From: Phycisphaerae bacterium
Lineage (GTDB): Bacteria; Planctomycetota; Phycisphaerae; UBA1845; UTPLA1
NCBI GenBank assembly: GCA_016935885.1
Contig: JAFGQA010000041.1
Span: forward strand, 1 to 11,252
DNA: 11,252 nucleotides
Direction: 5' to 3'
Shown one piece after another: positions 5,154-10,958 of this stretch. The notes beneath the pieces are model-generated. The model worked only from the letters and a program-made list of their open reading frames with translations, was not told where the DNA came from and did not search any database. Position numbers and translations under genes: made by a program. How positions within the stretch are numbered: position 1 is the stretch's first letter; each line of letters begins with the position of its first letter.

Positions 5154-6812
5154 ATGATCACCCGATGCCGAAGATGCGCCGCTCTGATCGCCATCTTCGC
5201 GATCCTTGTCGTCTCGACCGTCGCGGCTTGGCCTCTCGGCCCCGCCACGGCGGACCCTCCCGCGTCCAGTTCCGCCGCCGACAGTTCCGCCACCAGGGAT
5301 GATCCAGGCGGACCGGCCTATACCATCCAATTCAAGTTTCAGCCCGATGCCGTCAGTTACTACATCATCGAGAACGAGGTACGCGACGGCGGCACCATCA
5401 CGGGTCTCCTCTCGCTCTCATATGCGACCACGGCCAAGGACCGGCGATCGATCATCCAACGCGTGCTGGTCCCGACAACGCGGCCGGCCTCCGCACAGGC
5501 TTCCTCGCAACCTTCTGCTGCACGGGATGGATCGGTCAGGCTCTCCTGGGAGTGCGATCGCTACGAAGTCCATGAGGAGCGGCGATCGATAGGCCCAAAG
5601 AGCGTCTTTACCTTCGATTCCCTTCGCGATTCGTATCCGACTCCCAGTCTCAGGGAGCTCGGCAAGATTCCGGGCAGCCGCTCCGACTTCTCCATCGACC
5701 CCCACACCGGACAAGTCTCCGACGTCCAAATCACACACGGCGAAGTCGCGGGGCCCGCCACGGGGAAGGCGCTCAGCAAGACCAGCGAGAAGTGCAGCCC
5801 TTCGCCAAAGAACCTCCAGAACATGCTCCGGCTTCTGGGGCCGTACTATCTGCCGAAGACGCCCGTCCGCGTCGGTGACCACTGGACCACGACCCACACA
5901 GAGGTGATGGAACCGTTGGGAACAGTCGTGACGGATCTGGACTGCACCTTGGAATCGGTCCATGAGATCGAGGGAAGCCTGATCGCCAGGATCAACCTGA
6001 CGGGCCAGATGGGCCTGCAATCCAGCCTCGGTGGCAACAGGGATGGGTCTTCGCCATCGGCCGCATCGGGACCTGCTTCCCAGCCTGGCGGTCGACGTGC
6101 TCGTGGGAGATCCGGTCGGTACAACTTCGAGATTGGGAAGTCCGTCTGCACCGGCTTCGTCGAGTTCGACCTCACGCGCGGCGAGCCGGTCCAAATGACG
6201 CTCCGGCGCGAGCTCGATGGTGAGCCCAAACTGAAAGCAGCGAAAGCCGGGAAGGAAAGCGTGACGGCGAGTATCCAGGCCGAGGTCGCGCACGTCTATC
6301 GCGTGCAGGTCAGCCACACTCCACCGCCCAAGCCCATCATCGTCGGCGGCCCCAAGCCACCCATCATCCCCCCCGAGGACCTGGTCAAGCCACGACCGCC
6401 GGCCAAACGGAAACGCACGACCACCAAGCCGAGCCGTCCGTCGACGAAACCAAGGCAGAAAGTCACGACCCAGCGTGCGGGTCCCCGGCGTGCAGAGCCG
6501 AAGACTGGTCGGTCTCCGAAGGCGCCGCAACCGACATCCAGGCCGGCCGATGTCAAGGAACGGGGACCGTCCAGGATCAGTCCGAGGCAAACGACCAAAC
6601 CAGACAGAGAATCGGCAAGGCAGCGCATCAGACGGACACGCGTCAAACCTAAAACGGCGACGCCGAAACGCCGCGCCGGATCGCCCCGCTCAACGACGCA
6701 ACGATCACCGCGACCACGGGCTCGCGGGCTGACTCACCGGACGACCAAAACGACGACCCAGCGGGCCATCGAGAAACCCGCCACGGCCACGCGTCCATCG
6801 TCCGAAGGTTGA
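5154..6812 (+). CDS. Exported protein with a polycationic C-terminal tail (DUF6263-like body)
   Basis: This predicts a 552-residue protein. Residues 1-33 form a signal peptide: RCRRC, a hydrophobic stretch about 9-25, then a likely signal peptidase I site near ATADP. The body (about 55-390) is beta-rich and resembles DUF6263-type periplasmic proteins (FQPDAVSYYIIENEV; YYLPKTPVRVGDHWTTT at about 231-247; then a long strand region), from memory and unverified. A low-complexity Ser/Gly/Arg insert lies at about 298-322. From about 385 the chain turns Pro-rich. Residues 411-552 contain 44 Lys/Arg (31%) against about 7 acidic residues, with many Thr, Ser and Pro. Such a tail suggests binding to a polyanion (nucleic acid, wall polymer or LPS). 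I start at 5154 rather than 5097 because GGAG and GGGGGAA precede this ATG and the signal peptide begins here. The role is unknown. Confidence 0.8.
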   Translation: MITRCRRCAALIAIFAILVVSTVAAWPLGPATADPPASSSAADSSATRDDPGGPAYTIQFKFQPDAVSYYIIENEVRDGGTITGLLSLSYATTAKDRRSIIQRVLVPTTRPASAQASSQPSAARDGSVRLSWECDRYEVHEERRSIGPKSVFTFDSLRDSYPTPSLRELGKIPGSRSDFSIDPHTGQVSDVQITHGEVAGPATGKALSKTSEKCSPSPKNLQNMLRLLGPYYLPKTPVRVGDHWTTTHTEVMEPLGTVVTDLDCTLESVHEIEGSLIARINLTGQMGLQSSLGGNRDGSSPSAASGPASQPGGRRARGRSGRYNFEIGKSVCTGFVEFDLTRGEPVQMTLRRELDGEPKLKAAKAGKESVTASIQAEVAHVYRVQVSHTPPPKPIIVGGPKPPIIPPEDLVKPRPPAKRKRTTTKPSRPSTKPRQKVTTQRAGPRRAEPKTGRSPKAPQPTSRPADVKERGPSRISPRQTTKPDRESARQRIRRTRVKPKTATPKRRAGSPRSTTQRSPRPRARGLTHRTTKTTTQRAIEKPATATRPSSEG

Positions 6813-6946
6813 AGGCCAACGGCTTGCAGTTCAGGGACGAGACAGTGCGCCACAGGACCTTTGTGGCTCCGTTGCGAGAGGTGGTGTCGAGCCTGGGCGC
6901 AGGACGAAGGCGCTTGGCCGAGGCACGCCCGGATCGAGCAGGGGGA

Positions 6947-7365
6947 GTCCTCGATGGGCCGATTCGCCGCACTGTCTTCTGGCTGGGCCTGCCGGTCCTC
7001 GGCGAGCAGTTCCTCAATGCCTTCGTCACGTAGAATGACACCATCCTGGCCGGCCGCATCTCACCCGCGGGCACCGGTGCGGTCTGTCTGGCCGGCTACG
7101 TCGGCTGGCCTACGACCATGATCTTCGGGCTCGTCTCCACAAGGGCACAGCCATCGTGGCCCGGGCCATCGGCGTGAACAGACCCACCGAGGCCAGGCGG
7201 ATCGCAAACCAGACCTTCATCCTGGCCATCATCCTCGGCCTTGCGGCCACGGTGTTCGTGTACGCAGTGGCTCCGCTCCTTGCCCCACTGCAGAACATAC
7301 ACGGTCAGGCCGCAACGACCGCCAGCGAGTGCGTGCGGATCGACGGTGCGCAACACGGGCCTTTT
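6947..7365 (+). pseudogene. MATE-family efflux transporter remnant
   Basis: Conceptual translation gives the N-terminal part of a MATE (multidrug and toxic compound extrusion) antiporter in pieces. The first, VLDGPIRRTVFWLGLPVLGE then QFLNAFVT, runs to an in-frame TAG (7031-7033). The same frame continues as NDTILAGRISPAGTGAVCLA and GYVGWPTTMIFGLVST to about 7140. A 1-nt deletion then moves the match to another frame: KGTAIVARAIGVN, RRIANQTFILAIILGLAATV, FVYAVAPLLAPLQNIHG and ECVRIDGAQHG, to about 7365, where similarity ends. MATE proteins are about 450 residues with 12 TM helices; only about 135 residues, roughly three or four helices, remain. The premature stop, frameshift and loss of the distal two thirds make it non-functional. 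It follows the polycationic-tail gene on the same strand. Family recognition is from conserved segments seen by eye. Confidence 0.85.
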
Positions 7366-7374
7366 CACCTGTGT

Positions 7375-7392
7375 CGCCTTCCGCCGAAGGCG
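7375..7392. repeat. Short perfect hairpin after the MATE remnant
   Basis: CGCCTTC (7375-7381), loop CGCC, and GAAGGCG (7386-7392) form a 7-bp hairpin close to where MATE similarity stops. It may mark the rearrangement point or be a small dispersed repeat. No T-tract follows. Confidence 0.4.
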
Positions 7393-7460
7393 GTGTGCGT
7401 GTTTAGCGTTCAAACGGAGTCGCGCGGGTAAAGCCTCGTACCAACACAATACGACATAAG

Positions 7461-7474
7461 GGCCCTATCGGGCC
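7461..7474. terminator. Possible terminator-like hairpin ahead of the envelope operon
   Basis: GGCCC-TATC-GGGCC is a compact 5-bp GC stem upstream of the promoter at 7508. No T-run follows, so a terminator role is only a suggestion. It would separate upstream transcription from the next unit. Confidence 0.25.
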
Positions 7475-7507
7475 GGAAAGCGCCGCACTTATCGGACAGA
7501 ATCCCGC

Positions 7508-7536
7508 TTGACACTGGCGCGGCGCGGTCGTATAAG
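7508..7536 (+). promoter_or_regulatory. Near-consensus sigma70 promoter
   Basis: TTGACA (7508-7513) is a perfect -35 and TATAAG (7531-7536) matches 5 of 6 of the -10, with the ideal 17-nt spacing. It is the best promoter match in the window. Transcription would begin near 7543, leaving a leader of about 159 nt before the ATG at 7702. The likely transcript carries the CsgG-like lipoprotein and perhaps the LPP20 protein and a small lipoprotein after it. Confidence 0.65.
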
Positions 7537-7701
7537 TCCGCGTTCCCAAGCAGCAAGGCTGCCGGCCGGGTCGGCACCAGCCGATCCGATGCAGCGGAGT
7601 AAGGGTCAACCATCTTGCGCATCTTGCGAGAAGTCCTGCCATTTGACGCGTAGTCAATCGGACAGTGTCTTGCAACGCGTCCATCCTAAGGAGTCTGCAA
7701 C

Positions 7702-8727
7702 ATGACACGTATCGGTGCTGTCACCACGCTTGGCCTCTTGTTGGTCTTCTCGGGCTGTGGCAAGAAGCCCTTGGCGACCGTCGAGTTCAGCTACACGATG
7801 CAACCCAAGGAACCACTTCCCGAGCGGTACATGAGTATCGCAGTCAGGAACGCCGACGTGAGCGGAGATACCGGCGAGTTCGATCAGAGGAAGTGGTGCG
7901 AGATGACCGCCGACCTGATCCAATACTACCTCCAGCAGGCGGCGGAGAAGTACGACATCCCCCTGAAGCTGGTTGATCGCGAGCACCTGAAGATCGCCCT
8001 CGACGAGAAGGACCTCGCCGACGCCGACATCACCGACACCAGCGACGAAATCGCATCCGCCCAGATCGAGGGCGTCACGGCCAACCTCACCAGCAGGATC
8101 ATCGTCAAGATCGACAAGCAGAAGGCCACGGGCCGAACCGTCAGCGGGCTCGGCGGCTTCGCCAGCCGCTGGGGCGGCGGCGGCTCCGTCTCGACCGACG
8201 AGGTCGAGCGGGAGCGCCGAAGCATCACCGTGACCTGCCAGTTCCAGCTCAAGGACGCCGCCGACAACTCCGCCATCGCCGCCCACAGTGGCAAGCCGAG
8301 GCAGTATCACGAGAGGACGAAGACAAGCCCGTTCTTCGGCGGGAGCAAGACCGAGGCCGACATGGCTCCGCGCGACAAGGTCATCGGCGAGATTATTGAG
8401 GAGGAGCTTCAGAAGTTCCTCGTCAAGTTCGTCCCCACCGAGATCCACGCCGTGTGCGAGGTCAAGGCCAGCAGCCATGAGATGAGCGTGGAGGCCGTCC
8501 GGGCGATGGTCATCGATGACTACGAAACGGCGTTGGCGCATTTCAAGCAGGTGATCGCGGAGGACCGGGACGACGACAAGTCGCTGTTCGGCGCGGGCGT
8601 ATGTTGCGAGAAACTCGAGAAATTCGACGAGGCGTTGAAGTACTACAAACAGGCCAAATCGCTCAAACCGAAGGAGGAGCAGTACGACGACGCGATCGAC
8701 CGCGTTTCGAGCATGGCGGCAGACTGA
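7702..8727 (+). CDS. CsgG-like lipoprotein with C-terminal TPRs
   Basis: This predicts a 341-residue lipoprotein. A signal peptide ends at Cys19 (VFSGC; Phe at -3 is less common but tolerated). Residues about 25-255 have the layout of CsgG/curli-assembly-like domains: a first strand, a long helix (about 64-84), then LKLVDREHLKIALDEKDLAD (88-107), the hallmark 'D/E-R-x2-L' element. The GVTANLTSRIIVKID strand (124-138), a Gly/Ser-rich loop (147-163) and further strands (173-184) follow. Residues about 262-335 form two TPR motifs (DDYETALAHFKQVIAEDRDD and EKFDEALKYYKQAKSLKP). CsgG relatives sit in or at the outer membrane and make pores or scaffold rings; whether this one forms a pore is unknown. 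AAGGAG (7688-7693) is well placed before the ATG. The stop codon is the first three bases of a 14-bp tandem repeat. Confidence 0.8.
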   Translation: MTRIGAVTTLGLLLVFSGCGKKPLATVEFSYTMQPKEPLPERYMSIAVRNADVSGDTGEFDQRKWCEMTADLIQYYLQQAAEKYDIPLKLVDREHLKIALDEKDLADADITDTSDEIASAQIEGVTANLTSRIIVKIDKQKATGRTVSGLGGFASRWGGGGSVSTDEVERERRSITVTCQFQLKDAADNSAIAAHSGKPRQYHERTKTSPFFGGSKTEADMAPRDKVIGEIIEEELQKFLVKFVPTEIHAVCEVKASSHEMSVEAVRAMVIDDYETALAHFKQVIAEDRDDDKSLFGAGVCCEKLEKFDEALKYYKQAKSLKPKEEQYDDAIDRVSSMAAD

Positions 8728-8766
8728 CGATTGGGGATTGACGATTGGGGATTGACGATTGGGGAT
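8725..8766 (+). repeat. Three 14-bp tandem repeats beginning at the stop codon
   Basis: TGACGATTGGGGAT occurs three times without change (8725-8738, 8739-8752, 8753-8766). The first three bases are the TGA stop of the CsgG-like gene. Downstream, AATCGTCAA (8785-8793) and CAATCGTCAA (8798-8807) are complementary to TTGACGATTG in the repeat. A stem of 10-13 bp can form between 8749-8761 and 8798-8810. This could act as an mRNA barrier or attenuator between the two genes, or be only a small minisatellite. Confidence 0.85.
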
Positions 8767-8973
8767 TGGAGGACGGCGTCGCAGAATCGTCAAGCTGCAA
8801 TCGTCAATTCATCCGAGGAGTATCCAAACACGCGGGGATGTGAGCCGCCTCAGAGGGTGTGAGCCGTCCCCCGGCCTGACATCAAACCGGCCCGTCGCCG
8901 ACCGCGCAGTCTCCTGACTCCGGCAAGCCCTTGTCAAGGGCAAGCGGGCCCCAGAAAACCAGGAGGACCTTAC

Positions 8974-10281
8974 ATGACATCACGAAAGTTCATCCTTTGC
9001 CTTGTTGCTGCCACGCTGCTGGCCCTGCCGGCCGTGGTCGCGGCACAGTCCGTCGAGCAGAACAAGCTGCTTGCCAGACGCGCCGCGGAGGCCGACGCGT
9101 ATCGGAAGCTAGCCGAGTGCATCAAGGGCCTGCAGATCACGTCCGACACGTACGTGAAGGATTTCGTCTGCGAGTCGGACGTGATCCAGACCGACCTCGA
9201 CACGTTCGTCCGTGGCATTCGGCTCGGGAAGCCCAAGTGGGATTCCGATCTTGCTTGCACCGTCGAGGCCGAAGTCACCGTCGCCAACGTCATTGAGGAG
9301 CTCAAGTCCTTCCACAGCCGGCATTACAAAGGCAATATCCTGAAGGCCGAGGACTTCAACCAGATCAAGAAGTACATCAAGAAGGACGTCATCAAGGCCT
9401 ACGGGATGGGCGCCCCGCGCCCGGACCTGCCTCCAGATGTCCCGGGTGAGGAACTCGCGGCGCCGAGCGGTATGACGCTGCCGGATCCGGTCATTCCCGA
9501 CATTTGGAAGGCGATCCCCGTGCGAGAGCGCCTCATGGCCAAGCGTGCGGCCGAAGTGGACGCGATGCGAAGGCTGGTCGAGCGGATCAAGGGCCTCCGC
9601 ATTACGAGCGATACGCTCGTACGGGACTTCGTCGCCGAGTCCGACGTCATCACCACCGAAGCCAGGGCGACGCTCGTCGGTGCACAAGAGACCAGGACCT
9701 ACTGGCACAACGACGAGCTGATCGTCGAGGTGACCTACGAGGTGCCGATCGAATCCGTCATCACCACCATCAAGAGCCTGCACAAGCGCCATTACAAGGG
9801 CGACAAGGTCACGGGCATGGACATCGAGAGGGTGACAAAGGAACTGAGGCAGCGCAAGTTCGAGGCCACGGGCATGGGCGTTCCCAGGCCGCAGGCCATC
9901 AGGGTGGCCGCCGAGAAGCTCGAAATGAGCATCCCCGACTGGGTCGGGCAGACCATCCGGGCCGAAGGCAATGGTGTGCCTCGGTCGGACTTGGCCGGCA
10001 CGCCCCAGGGCAAGTTGATGGCCGCCCGGGCCGCGGAACTTGACGCCAAGCGGAGGCTCGCCGAGGAGGTCATGGGCTTCCAGATCGACTCGAGCACCAC
10101 CGTCCGAGATTTCGTCACGGAGCACGACGAGATCAATACGCAGCTCAACGCCTACATCGTCGGCTCCTATGTCAAGTCGACGACGTACGATAGCGAGGGC
10201 ACCGCCACCGTCATGGTCGAGATGCCCGCCATGCAGGTATGGGAGGTTGTTCACACGTACATGCGTGTCGAGAGGATGTAA
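8974..10281 (+). CDS. Exported protein with three LPP20-type modules
   Basis: This predicts a 435-residue secreted protein. Residues 1-24 form a signal peptide ending AVVAA-QS, with no lipobox, so it is probably periplasmic or surface-associated. Three homologous modules follow, at about 30-112, 184-270 and 346-430. Each starts with the pattern K/R-L-x-A-R/K-RAAE-x-DA-x-R-x-L-x-E-x-I/V-x-G and continues I-T/D-S-x-T-x-V-R/K-DFV-x-E-x-D. This is the sequence style of the LPP20 family, which includes the Helicobacter Lpp20 lipoprotein and the Vibrio flagellar protein FlgP. Linkers between modules repeat GMGAPRPD (144-151), GMGVPRPQ (300-307) and GNGVPRSD (332-339). The segment HYKG followed by an amphipathic helix occurs after modules 1 and 2 but not 3. 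AGGAGGA sits about 8 nt before the ATG. The gene follows the CsgG-like lipoprotein after 246 nt. Confidence 0.85.
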   Translation: MTSRKFILCLVAATLLALPAVVAAQSVEQNKLLARRAAEADAYRKLAECIKGLQITSDTYVKDFVCESDVIQTDLDTFVRGIRLGKPKWDSDLACTVEAEVTVANVIEELKSFHSRHYKGNILKAEDFNQIKKYIKKDVIKAYGMGAPRPDLPPDVPGEELAAPSGMTLPDPVIPDIWKAIPVRERLMAKRAAEVDAMRRLVERIKGLRITSDTLVRDFVAESDVITTEARATLVGAQETRTYWHNDELIVEVTYEVPIESVITTIKSLHKRHYKGDKVTGMDIERVTKELRQRKFEATGMGVPRPQAIRVAAEKLEMSIPDWVGQTIRAEGNGVPRSDLAGTPQGKLMAARAAELDAKRRLAEEVMGFQIDSSTTVRDFVTEHDEINTQLNAYIVGSYVKSTTYDSEGTATVMVEMPAMQVWEVVHTYMRVERM

Positions 10282-10316
10282 CCTGTCCGCTGGCACGTGG
10301 GTTTGAAAACACAGAC

Positions 10317-10358
10317 GGCGCGCAGACGACGGCCTTCCTCGCTCCGCCGTCGCGCGCC
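10317..10358 (+). repeat. Hairpin between the LPP20 gene and the small lipoprotein gene
   Basis: GGCGCGC (10317-10323) pairs with GCGCGCC (10352-10358). Inside it, after a 4-nt bulge, GACGGC (10328-10333) pairs with GCCGTC (10346-10351) around a 12-nt loop. No T-run follows and the next gene's ribosome site is 16 nt downstream. It is more likely an mRNA processing or stability element, or a partial terminator that lowers expression of the next gene, than a full stop. Confidence 0.45.
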
Positions 10359-10386
10359 ACCATTCGAGACACCGGAGGAATAATCG

Positions 10387-10542
10387 ATGATTCGAAAGCT
10401 CTGCACCCTAGTCCTGGGACTCGCCTTCGTCTTGTGCGTCTGCGGTTGCGCCGAGAACGAGTACAAGACCACCGAGAAGAAGGAAACCACGACCGAATCG
10501 ACGCCCACGGACGTCTCGCCGGGCGAGATGATCGTGGAGTAG
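10387..10542 (+). CDS. Tiny lipoprotein, 51 residues
   Basis: The gene is short enough to be missed by standard gene callers. Its product has a basic N-terminus (MIRK), a hydrophobic core (about 5-18) and a lipobox-like CVCGC with Cys21 as the likely lipid anchor (Cys17 and Cys19 are also present). The mature part is only about 31 residues, hydrophilic, and rich in Glu, Lys and Thr (EYKTTEKKETTTESTPTDV). GGAGGA (10374-10379) lies 7 nt before the ATG, an excellent ribosome site. It follows the triple-LPP20 gene by 105 nt and is followed 74 nt later by the hairpin at 10616-10641. This makes it probably the last gene of that transcript. No family is recognised; small lipoproteins of this kind often act as accessory or entericidin-like envelope factors, which is only an analogy. 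Confidence 0.75.
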   Translation: MIRKLCTLVLGLAFVLCVCGCAENEYKTTEKKETTTESTPTDVSPGEMIVE

Positions 10543-10615
10543 GAAGCACATCGGCAAAGTGCTTTCGAGTAACCATCGTAGGGGTGTACGTCATCACCAC
10601 GGGTAGAGACGACGC

Positions 10616-10641
10616 GGGGCCGAGAATCCGTTCTCGGCCCC
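10616..10641 (+). terminator. Strong intrinsic-terminator-like hairpin
   Basis: GGGGCCGAGAA (10616-10626), loop TCCG, and TTCTCGGCCCC (10631-10641) form a perfect 11-bp stem, followed by TTGTGT. The T-tract is poor but the stem is the strongest simple hairpin after the small lipoprotein gene. It is the natural end of the 7702-10542 unit. Confidence 0.6.
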
Positions 10642-10677
10642 TTGTGTCGAGTTGTGGAGAAGGACTCCCGCCGGAGG

Positions 10678-10780
10678 TGGTGCGAGAAAGGACTCTCGCA
10701 CCAGGGGGCAATCGGAATGCGGGAGGGGATTCTCGCACCAGGGGGCAATCGGAATGCGGGAGGGGATTCTCGAACCAGCG
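10678..10780 (+). repeat. 37-bp tandem repeat with a leading hairpin
   Basis: A 37-bp unit starting TCTCGCACCAGGGGGCAATC and ending GCGGGAGGGGAT occurs at 10694-10730 and, without change, at 10731-10767. A third, broken copy begins at 10768 (TCTCGAACCAG). The start of unit 1 also pairs with the sequence before it: TGGTGCGAGA (10678-10687) and TCTCGCACCA (10694-10703) make a perfect 10-bp hairpin with a 6-nt loop. The repeat fills the gap between the two tiny lipoprotein genes. It is a minisatellite or a pair of duplicated regulatory modules. The units are contiguous with no spacers, so it is not a CRISPR array. Confidence 0.85.
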
Positions 10781-10832
10781 AACCTCCCAACCGCAGTTGC
10801 CCGGAGTCTCCCGATTCATGCGAGGACGGCCG

Positions 10833-10958
10833 ATGAAGTCTCGACGTTTGATCTGTGTTTGCCTCCTTCTCGCCGTCGTCTTCGGCAGCCTCGCCTGCCA
10901 CAACGATCAGAAGGTCATAGACAAGCACGAGCAGGCCCTGCTGGAGGAGGACGACTGA
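10833..10958 (+). CDS. Tiny lipoprotein, 41 residues
   Basis: The protein has a basic start (MKSRR), a hydrophobic core (about 6-19), and Cys22 in the context GSLAC, a fair lipobox. The mature part is about 20 residues, HNDQKVIDKHEQALLEEDD, hydrophilic and helix-prone. GAGGA (10822-10826) lies 6 nt before the ATG and decides this start over an in-frame ATG at 10818. It is the second tiny lipoprotein within 450 nt. It is separated from the first by a terminator-like hairpin and the 37-bp repeats, so it may have its own promoter, though none was recognised. No family is known to me. Confidence 0.65.
   Translation: MKSRRLICVCLLLAVVFGSLACHNDQKVIDKHEQALLEEDD

Larger units (their letters stand above)
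6813..7701 (+). other. Region without an intact gene: MATE remnant, hairpins and promoter
   Basis: No intact coding sequence is seen in these 889 nt. It contains the broken MATE efflux gene (about 6947-7365), the hairpin CGCCTTC-CGCC-GAAGGCG (7375-7392), the hairpin GGCCC-TATC-GGGCC (7461-7474), and then the strong promoter (7508-7536) and long leader of the gene at 7702. The 5' part (6813-6946) has an open frame but no recognisable protein character. Confidence 0.6.

Noticed and set aside
5418..6590. Minus-strand open frame of 390 codons opposite the polycationic-tail gene
   Set aside because: It is a mirror frame typical of GC-rich DNA; the plus-strand gene has a signal peptide and ordered strands.
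7540..7640. Possible tRNA after the strong promoter
   Set aside because: No acceptor stem, T-loop or anticodon arm could be folded from the sequence.
7654..8793. Minus-strand open frame opposite the CsgG-like lipoprotein
   Set aside because: Low-complexity Leu/Val/Asp sequence, a shadow of the plus-strand gene with its lipobox and TPRs.
8927..8941. GCCCTT-GTC-AAGGGC hairpin and TTGTCA -35-like word before the LPP20 gene
   Set aside because: The stem is short, and no -10 box lies at the right distance before the ATG at 8974, so neither a terminator nor a promoter is supported.
9109..10296. Minus-strand open frame of 395 codons opposite the LPP20 gene
   Set aside because: Its composition (Asp/Gly/Leu-rich) is that of an antisense shadow; the plus-strand frame has three homologous modules.
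10678..10780. Possible CRISPR array
   Set aside because: The 37-bp units are contiguous with no spacers and there are only two full copies.
10718..10836. Short frame (39 codons) whose TGA overlaps the ATG of the second tiny lipoprotein
   Set aside because: It is made mostly of the 37-bp repeat, has no ribosome site and no protein features.
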